A stretch of 64,000 nucleotides of DNA from Bryopsis sp. KO-2023 (lineage: Eukaryota > Chlorophyta > Ulvophyceae > Bryopsidales > Bryopsidaceae), in NCBI GenBank assembly GCA_030272585.1, contig BSYQ01000012.1:124001-188000 (forward strand). The letters run 5' to 3'. A model generated the notes under the pieces. It was not told the DNA's origin. It saw only the letters and a program-made list of their open reading frames with translations, and made no database searches. This document shows positions 56,101-64,000 of the stretch, one piece after another. Both the position numbers and the translations under genes were made by a program. Numbering within the stretch: position 1 is the stretch's first letter; the number at the start of each line of letters is the position of its first letter.

Positions 56101-59100
56101 AAAATGCGATGTATTTTCAACAGAATTTAAGCAATTTTATCTCTGAAGCCGCCTGTTGTTCATTACAAAATATAGGTTTGAAAATTGTTTGTTTTTTAAT
56201 TTTGTTTTGATAATTATATTGTATATTCAATAGAATTTTAAAGCAATTTTACCTCGGAAGCTGCCTGTTGTTCCTCAGCAAGCTCCGCCAAAGCTTCACT
56301 CACTTCACGAACCCTGCCACAAGGGAAAAAAAAAAAGCCAATAAAATAAAATAAATGCAAACCCCCCCCCCCCCCCTTCTTGTAAAAGAGGAGAAAAATA
56401 AAGTGTTTGGACAATGCAATTGAAAAATCACTTTATCTTCAGGTTCAAACTCTAAAACATGGAAATAATAATAATCACGCAAATTGTACATAAAATAAAC
56501 ACGAACCCCTACCCTTGCAAGATTCATTCCACAAAATAAGGGCAACAAAAAAATCAAGGTACCGTTTCTTAAACTTAATTCTTGTTCCAATTTCAAATAT
56601 ATATTTTCAATATACAAAATAGACGAAAAACAGTATACACAAAATGTATGAGCACAAAAAAAACACAAAATGTATGAGCACAAAAAAAACATACCTGTTC
56701 TGGACTCCCCTCACGGCCAGCCAGAGAGGGTATTCCACTTTTGACACAGTCAGTGTGCTCATTTCTCGAATTCTGCTGGCCACTGACCAGTTGGTGCTGT
56801 GAAGAGCCCCCGACCTGCGGTTGGTTTCAAGTCTAGATATCAGCAGAACGATATGCAAAAAAAAAATAAATTATGAAAATCAAGAAATTGCACTTATATT
56901 CTGGAAATGAAAATGGAGACTCGACACTTGCCTTCGTCTTGCAAGGTCGCAATCGGCATCAGTCATTTCAATTCTGGCACCGTGTTTTAAAAGCACCGAA
57001 ACACACTCCTGATGGTACCTGAGGAAAAGTTCACCACCAATATTTATTTATTTCATTTCCCCCCTCCCCCTTTTCACTTCCATCACTTGTGCATGGCAAA
57101 AAACATGGATGAGTAAACATTGGCAATTTTTCCACTGGAAAAACACTCTCCCAACATTCACATCAAAAGAAAGAGCGAAAACTTCATGGAGAAAGGAAAT
57201 TCAAAAAAATAAATAATACAGGCTTTCTCTCCCCTTTTCCAGTTTGTTTTGGGGAAAAAAACGCAAAAAAAGATATTGAAATGAGGACCCACTGTGTGAT
57301 GGCTGCAAGAAGGGGGGTGGTTTTCTCCAAGGAAATGACATTGATGGCTTTTGTTTTCATGACCGGAGCGATTTCCAGTATCTGGTCCATGAACTCGGCA
57401 TTTCCGTTGCAGGCCGCCATGTGCAGAATGTTCCTCAGAGATTGATCCAGTCGAGCGACATCACACCCAGCATCCGTCATCACTTTCAACAGCTGAGAAT
57501 CAAAGGGAAACAAATAATAAACAAATAAATTACCATGATTCTCAACAGCTGATAATTAAAAAAAATAAAAATTTGTGGGTAAGAAAACAAGACCAACAGG
57601 TTTTTGGACGGGACCTGGATGAAGATATGTTTGGCATTCAAACATATTTCGTTTTGACATATTTGACGTGGAAATAAAGATCCAGAAAACAAAACAAAAA
57701 AAGCATGAACACACACATTTTCTGTGCGTCTGTACATCGTTATTTCCATCTCTTTTTTTTCCACACTGAAACATAATTTACGTATTTAAAGGGAACAAAA
57801 ATGGAGAAACAATATTATGAAAAAGGAGGCACCTTTCTTGACGCCTCTTTGTTCCAAGATGCGAGAGTCATGGCCACCGACATGCAGGGCGCCACTTCGA
57901 AATTGTAATCGTCTTGATCCCCCAGAGGCCACCCCTTGTTGGGGTCAGCCCCATTCTCCAGCAAAATCTCCACGATCTCCACATGCCCAAACATCATTGC
58001 TATCTGGATTCACAGATGACCACCCAATATTTCAATCTCTTTCTTTTCCCTTTTTCTTCTTTTCCTTTTTTGGTACATTTAACTCTTTATCATTCCCTTC
58101 CCCCCCCAAAAAAAATACTAAATAAAGAATTTTCCTTTAATTTTTTATAATATACTTACTCTGTCCGGAAATAACTGTCCACTTATGTTTGGGGTTACAG
58201 TTCACGAGTGAGACATCCAATTGATGTGAAATTTTGTGGCCAGCATCTCTGATACACGTAGATGAAGCCCACAAAATTTCAGATCCATTGGTGTCGAGGC
58301 TGCGATGCAGTGGCTCCGAAACCAGAAACGAAGCAAAACCTCAATTTTCACTTCGACGACTTTTACAATTTGCATACTAAAATTGATTCAAAATTGTAAG
58401 ATACTGTTATAAATCAACAATATAGACTTCGTATAGTGTATCCCCAAAATTTGCTCTGAAAATTCCACCTGGCCTCTCGTGTAATGCGCTTGGCATTCCG
58501 TATCATAATCCCATTTTCTAGGCAGCTTGGTCACTTTCGCCCCTATTTTCGAGCGAACTGGCGCGCAAAGGTCTCTTGAGTTGCGTTCATGACGTTTGCG
58601 AGGTCGAGGTGGAGTTCGCGCGTTGCGCCGCTATTTTCGGTTTCAGAGGTCGACTTTCCCTCGGTTTTATAGTCGTCACGATTACTGAACGACGACATCG
58701 TGCTTTACTCACTGGTTCAATTACGACGAAATTTTGTGAGCTCGCCACAGAACATCTAAAGAATGTGTTCACAAAAGTTTGTGGCAAACGATGAACGTTT
58801 GACGTGTCAAAACGTTCACAGGAAGGTGAAAATCGAGGTTTTGCTTCGTTTCTGGTTTCGGAGCCACTGCATCGCAGCCTCGACACCAATGGATCTGAAA
58901 TTTTGTGGGCTTCATCTACGTGTATCAGAGATGCTGGCCACAAAATTTCACATCAATTGGATGTCTCACTCGTGAACTGTAACCCCAAACATAAGTGGAC
59001 AGTTATTTCCGGACAGAGTAAGTATATTTTTTTTTTTGGGGGGGGGAGGGGAACGATAAGAAAAAGGTGACCATACTCAGATGCTATCATCTTTGCACTC

Positions 59101-62100
59101 TTCTCCTCACTCAGATTTATTCCTCATTTTTCCTAGTCATCAGGGGGGGAAAAGACTGCCACAAATTCAATTTTTTCTTTATTTTTCATTTCTATTTTTC
59201 TGTTATGTCAAAACATAATAAATAAATCTGAGAAAAGGTACAGACCTGCAGGGGCGTCATTTTGTTGTTCCACTCTTCCGCATCGAGGTCCAAGATGTCG
59301 GGGGTTTCGTCCTCCTCATCCTCCACCTTGTCTTTCATCTCTTCGTCGCTCTTTTCGTTTTCTTTCTGATTGGCATCCTTCTCCTCCTTTTCCTCTTCGT
59401 TCTTCTTGCTCTTTTCCAGAAACAACCGGGCCAAGTCCGTCCAGCCGTACATCGCGACGATATGCGCAACGGTCCTGTTCAAAACACGATCACTACTTCG
59501 ATAAAAAAAATTTCGACACACGATGAATTTGGCAGGAAAAAAACTGGTAAATTTGGAATAAAAAAAGTTACATTTGGAATAAAAAAGAACGTTTTTTTCA
59601 GGTGGTGGAATACTCTCATTCTCTTCCCACCAAATGAAAAAAATTTGCAAACGAAACACGGATCGAAGATTCCCCCCTATTTATTACAAGAAAAAGGACC
59701 AGATCAAAACACCCCAACAATCGCAACACAAAATGCATTACCTTCCGTCTGCCATGCGACGAATCATTCTTCCACCGTTCTCCAGCAAGAGTTTGGCTGT
59801 CTCCACAGATCCTGCGAAAGCGGTGATGTGGAGGGGGGTTCGACCAGCAAAGTCCGTGCAATTCGGACTGACTCCAGCGTTCAGCATGTTTTTGATGGTG
59901 TCGATGTCATTCGCATTGGCTGCCATCGACAGCGAATCCATTTCGACCGTGATGTAAGCTCCTGCCGACCAATCGGTGTCTTCTGTAGGGTGGAACGATC
60001 CTATCATTTGCCTCCCTGTTGGAAACCCACACATTCTTTTTGTTCTATTTTCTTTTTAAAAATATAAACACTCTTTACTCTGTTTGGTTGATTCCTTTTC
60101 TTCTCTCCTCATCGAAAAAAACCGTCAGGATTTCTTAGAAAATGTTTCGACTTGAAATGTGGTTCAGAAAAGCCATTGCTGCTCCGCCTCATCTCATCTC
60201 CTTCCCATTTTTGGCCATGACCGACAAAAGCTAGCAGAAGGAAAAAAAAACTTAAAAATATGGTTGAGATAAAAAAAACCCATTGCCGTTCTGCCTCAAA
60301 AATCACTCTTTTTCGAGGGGAACAAAAGAGTGATTCGTGCGATACCAGGGTCATCTTCGATGAACGATAGAGGGCCTCTGACGTAACCCTTCAACTCTTC
60401 TTCATCAACACCCTCAGGAATGGGGGGATCGTTGGGTGCGCAATCTTGGACCACGAATTCAGCCGTTCCGATGAAACAGGGATGCAGCTTGTACTCTCTG
60501 CCTTTTGAGATCCAGCGATCGTTCAAAATCCTGTCCTTGGCATTCATAAGGGTCGCACATCTCTGAGCGTTGTAGCCCTTCCCCCAAGGAAGGAAGACGG
60601 TGGAGTAATCGCTAGCATCGGCTCCCTGATGTCCGAAAGGAAAAAGAAAAAAAAAAATGATCAGAAAATGAGAAAATCAGGATCGAAACGGTGGGTATGG
60701 CAGAAAAAGAAAGATTTTTGTTCTCTCCTTGTTTTTTCTTTTCATCTTAACAATCCAGAATTTTCTGGTTAATTTTTGAGTCAGACAAGATGGATTATTA
60801 ATTATTTTTATTATTTACTTATTATTTTTTTCTTGGGGGGGGGTTCAAGGGCAAGATCGAAAAGGATTATCAGTTTGAAAGCTTTCAATGGAACGCATCA
60901 AATGGCAAAACTTCTTTTTTTCGGTCAATCCAGTCCGTGGCTGACAAAGTTAACCCCCCCTTAAATATTATGGCCTAGATCAAAGAGAGAGAGAGACACT
61001 GCGTACATGTCTGGCAGAAATGGCTTCCAATCGCTCCGCCATCCAAGGGTTGTGAATCATGCCTCTCATCCTGAATTTGTGGGCGAAAGCAGAACTGCAC
61101 ATCTGCCTCATCTTTTTCGATCGGTGCTGCTCCCTGTATCTGAATCGCTCTTCTGGAGTCTTCAGCCTTTCCAACAGCAAAAGCTTCGCCAGCCCCACAA
61201 CCTAAATCAAGAATAGATATGTTAACATTCAGAAAAAAATAACACCCATGCAAAATAGCTCCGTTCTACGCTTCGATCCAATCCTCTCGCAGGCCTCCAG
61301 TTTCATTCGATGAAATACAGCAACTGATTTAAAAAAAAAAAGCACAAAAACCCGCAGCTGTGCATTTTAACAGGTGGCAAAGAGAAATCCTGACCATCCC
61401 ACTACCCAAAAAAAAATCAAAAAAAACACATGCAAAAAATAAAATCTTCAATAATAATGCAGTCTGACTGACTGACTGACACAAATCCAATCCCCAGTTT
61501 CCCACCTCCCCTCCTTTTCCCACAACACACCTTGTTCCATGATCTCTCAAACAAGGTGGGATCGATCCTTGCTTTCTGTAAACCAGGCACAGGGACCTCG
61601 AATCCCCTCTTGGCATACTTCGCCAGACGCATCTCATATGTGGGGCTCCTCCTCGTCAAATTGATCGGATTGGACTGAGCAACCAACGCCATGTGGCAGC
61701 GGGGGGTCGTCCAGACTTTTTTCCCATCATAGCCCACCGCGCATGAATCCACATCGAAGCCGGCGATCACCTCGAACGGGGAAGAGTAGAGCCTCAACAC
61801 GATTTGGATGTGGCGATAAGGATATTCGCTGACCAATGTGATGGTGTGGGCCGATCGGAAGCACAGCACGTCGAACGGGTTGGCCTCCCTCACTCCGTTA
61901 TAAATGTCGATGATTTTCTTCCTGGCTTGCTCCGCGTCCATGCCGTACAAAAACAAATCGATGTCGCTGCCCGGAAACCCCTCGTCGTGCATGAATCTTC
62001 TGCGGGCTCGATTATTGACGTCGTGTTTCGCTGGCAACGGCTGCATGCAGGCCATCACCGATCCGCCCGCCGCGAACACGCCGTCCCAATTCATATACTT

Positions 62101-62445
62101 CAGCGAGCCCTCCGTGAACAGCTCGTCGAAGTTGCGCTTGAACTCGCCCTCGGTGACGATCGAATGCGCCCCGGCAGGCTTGCGTTTCGACCCCAGGGCG
62201 AAGACCTTAGGCACCGCAGCTTCTTCGGGCGTCTCCGCCAGGCACTTGAACAAGTCGCGGTCGTCATAGACGGGGATCAGAGATTGGTGGGGATTGCCCA
62301 GTTCCGGTACCACCCAGGATTCGCGTTGCTGCGAGAACAGCTTCCTGAACGTATTGTCGGCGTCGAACACATCCTTGTACAGCTCTTGTCGCTGAGAGAA
62401 GGTCTGGGCGGCACGAAACCGCTTCTTGTAAACCTCCAGGTCCAT
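50186..62445 (-). CDS. 22-exon ankyrin-repeat protein with nucleotidyltransferase-like head
   Basis: Exons, high to low: 62445-61531, 61201-61007, 60625-60346, 60015-59742, 59474-59246, 58003-57833, 57492-57293, 57018-56932, 56832-56695, 56313-56253, 55909-55716, 55468-55034, 54898-54442, 54217-54133, 53949-53844, 53541-53406, 53314-53086, 52725-52378, 52019-51646, 51396-51304, 51190-50541, 50417-50186. All phases match, giving about 1,962 residues. Exon 1 has an NTase-like pattern: FAAGGSV (125-130), GSDIDLFLYG (159-168), and FDVDSCAVGYDG (230-241). RRSPTYEMRLAKYAKRGFEV and IDPTLFERSW follow, then HPCFIGTAE and YVRGPLSFIEDDPGRQ. I recall these blocks from large ankyrin proteins of fungi and protists. 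Ankyrin repeats (GRTPLHITAFAGSVETAKLL, MTPLQIAMMFGHVEIVEILL, GRTALHIATRR) alternate with acidic linkers. The start Met is uncertain. Intron 8 appears to use a GC donor. Confidence 0.8.
56045..56275 (-). repeat. Tandem duplication of an exon end and its intron (pseudo-exon)
   Basis: About 107 bp is duplicated in tandem. Both copies contain TAGGTTTGAAAA-type intron sequence and the 3' end of exon 10 (AACAACAGGCRGCTTC). The functional copy ends GAG followed by GTAAAA (56253/56252). The downstream copy has ATAAAA at the same place, so its donor is lost. Confidence 0.7.
58149..59029. mobile_element. Intronic MITE with about 200-bp inverted repeats, Tc1/mariner-like
   Basis: Lies inside the intron between exons 5 and 6 of the ankyrin gene. 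The left arm runs from about 58149 to 58354 and the right arm from about 58824 to 59029; they are nearly perfect inverted copies. The end reads TACTTACTCTGTCCGGAAAT, followed by AACTGTCC, strongly recalling Stowaway/mariner termini next to TA. The flanking TA is ambiguous because the palindrome continues outward (AATATA). The 470-bp centre has no coding capacity. Confidence 0.85.
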
Positions 62446-62958
62446 CGCTTTGTAAAGATCTTGATTCTGTGGTGCGAGGTGAAACCACAAACCAGCGATG
62501 AGGTTCAGAGAATGAAAAAAAGCAGAAACCAACAAAACAAAGCCAGAAATGCTATCGACGTCTCCACAGTTGCAACGCCCAACAAAAAACGTCGGTTGGC
62601 AAAACCCACCTAGAGGAACCAGAGAGATCGTCGGCCAAAAAACAACTGTCTGGCAAATATGAACGGCAGTATTGAAAAGACCCCCAGAACACCGCTGTTC
62701 GTCCGTCCCCTCACGGGAGGCCTCCTTCAATACTTCTCGCAGGGCGTTTTTTGCGCGCACTCAAGAAGCTGGGACGTCTCCCAGTCGGGCGATGCAACCC
62801 ATCATCGCAAATCAAAAAAATGAAACGATCTTTCTGTCAGACTCGTTCAGATTTCAGTTTTTTGGCTTCCTGGCTGGCCAGTGTTTCGGGCTGTGAACTG
62901 ATGAATTCAGCTTTCTTAAAATCGTTCTCTAAAACACCAAGTCAAAGTCGTCCAAGAG
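62446..62958 (-). other. Upstream region of the ankyrin gene
   Basis: The exon 1 frame stays open upstream to about 62760. A possible acceptor (CACCACAG, ending 62467) suggests the true first coding exon may lie further right, for example near 62686-62760 with a GTGAGG donor. No convincing ATG-containing exon could be fixed. Confidence 0.4.
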
Positions 62959-63130
62959 CATAGGCGCAACCGGGGGGGGCCTGGGGGGGCCTGGCCCTCC
63001 TAAAAAAATTTCTGGCCCCCCAAAGAAAGCTAGCAAGAAAAAAAAAGAATCCTATTCAGCAGATTTTCTACTGTGCTGTACAAAAATTAAAAGTGGCCCC
63101 CCCTCCCCCGAAATCCTGGTTGCGCCTGTG
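62959..63130. mobile_element. 172-bp hAT-type MITE
   Basis: Terminal inverted repeats CAYAGGCGCAACC at both ends, starting CA and ending TG, flanked by a perfect 8-bp duplication TCCAAGAG (62951-62958 and 63131-63138). An 8-bp target duplication is characteristic of hAT elements. The interior is G/C-run rich and non-coding. Confidence 0.85.
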
Positions 63131-63289
63131 TCCAAGAGTGAACAAAAACGGCAGCACAAAGAAATTTTATTTTCTTGGATCAGCCTCTCGAATGAGGAGG
63201 AGGGGAAATTCCACACAAGAATTTTTGCTGACTTCAAAATAAATCCTCGAGTCATGGGTGCCATACACAAATTAGGAAATTGAACTGGG
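63131..63289. other. Non-coding stretch right of the hAT MITE
   Basis: It begins with the right copy of TCCAAGAG. I see no supported gene. Confidence 0.45.
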
Positions 63290-63770
63290 AACGGGGCGGG
63301 GAAAAAAATTTCTTGTTAATAATAAGTAATAACAGTTTTTTCTTTTTTTAAATTGTTTGCGCTTGTGGCCATCCACCGACAACTTGGATGATTTCAAAAG
63401 TACATGCAACTGTAGGTCAAAATTTGGCACCAATACGTTCCATTTGTTTTTTTCTTTCAAACAAACATCAAATTCATTTTTTCTTTCACCCCTCAGGTCT
63501 ATATTGTTTGATGCCAATATCAATTTCCATTGCTCAGTTGTTTCTTGCTTTTACTTCTCTTGTTCAAGCACTTGCAGGCTCTAGACTGTGTAAAGTTACT
63601 GCGGAGCGATAATCACTGGAATCACTGGAAAGCAACCCAGCAGAACTGACGATTATCAACAAGCCAAATCTGAGGGCCGGGCCTTGATGGGAACACCTAT
63701 GGTGAGAGGAGAGACGAGAGCTCAGCACGTGTCTTGCAATCAAAGTAATTGGTTTCTCATAGCAAGCAAG
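63290..63770 (-). repeat. Right arm of the window-spanning inverted repeat
   Basis: The reverse complement matches 470-754, 3317-3383 and, weakly, 19619-19720. It lacks both insertions found in the left arm, so it preserves the empty sites. No ORF of note. Confidence 0.8.
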
Positions 63771-64000
63771 CAAACACAAAATAACGTTGTGGAGGAGTAG
63801 AATTTCAAGGTCGGCTTAAACAAATGAGCTAAATTAAGGCATGGAGAAGTCAAGAGAAACAAACAAACAAACATCAATTACATATTGAAGTCAAGAGAAA
63901 CATATTTACACACAGAAGTCAGCCTGTGGGTTTGCGGCCAAAATGAAACGTGTTCTAGATTTGACATGCACGATCGCGTTGTCCGATCCACTGCTCCAAC
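63771..64000. other. Right edge, no gene seen
   Basis: A short direct repeat GAAGTCAAGAGAAACA occurs twice (about 63848 and 63887), with a CAAA microsatellite between. Nothing else is supported. Confidence 0.45.

Noticed and set aside
61804-62613. 269-residue plus-strand frame
   Set aside because: Antisense shadow of the NTase-like exon, whose conserved blocks are clear on the minus strand.

Overview
The window is eukaryotic nuclear DNA. The two genes on the right (46.9-62.5 kb, minus strand) are split by spliceosomal introns with GT..AG signals whose exon phases fit together. The left third is full of LTR retrotransposons. Ankyrin proteins with this kind of head domain, chromoviruses, and introns rich in poly-T and poly-C suggest a unicellular alga or other protist. 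I cannot fix the species, and I saw no bacterial gene organisation.

Layout. 1-3,383: old repeat DNA holding a 2.56-kb non-autonomous DNA transposon (755-3316). 3,384-19,618: two nested LTR retrotransposons on the minus strand. The inner chromovirus-type element B (9136-19410) sits inside the 5' LTR of the outer element A, with a 5-bp target duplication and identical LTRs. Element A has a textbook -1 frameshift signal, a 2A-like peptide near the Gag N-terminus, possible dUTPase-like segments and a broken integrase frame. Element B has gag, pol with a chromodomain, and an extra third ORF.

19,619-46,200: the most unusual part. Four tandem copies of a locus each consist of a leader, then an array of 101/102-bp units, then (in three copies) a nearly identical 1.6-kb tail. 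Every unit looks like a 43-nt exon followed by a 58/59-nt intron: TTTCAG, 43 nt, GTAAGT, about 190 copies in all (44 + 123 + 17 + 7). The 43-nt length is not a multiple of three, so the number of included exons would set the reading frame. The huge ORFs through these arrays on both strands are by-products of a stop-free 102-bp period. I do not accept them as proteins.

46,896-48,359: a three-exon gene for a leucine-rich-repeat protein with a C-terminal membrane anchor. 50,186-62,445: a 22-exon gene for a protein of about 1,960 residues. It has an N-terminal nucleotidyltransferase-like module followed by ankyrin repeats and acidic linkers. One intron holds a mariner/Stowaway-like MITE. A hAT-type MITE lies upstream at 62,959-63,130. 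About 300-450 bp near both ends of the window are inverted copies of the same old repeat. The left copy has been split by the DNA transposon and by element A, which gives an insertion history.
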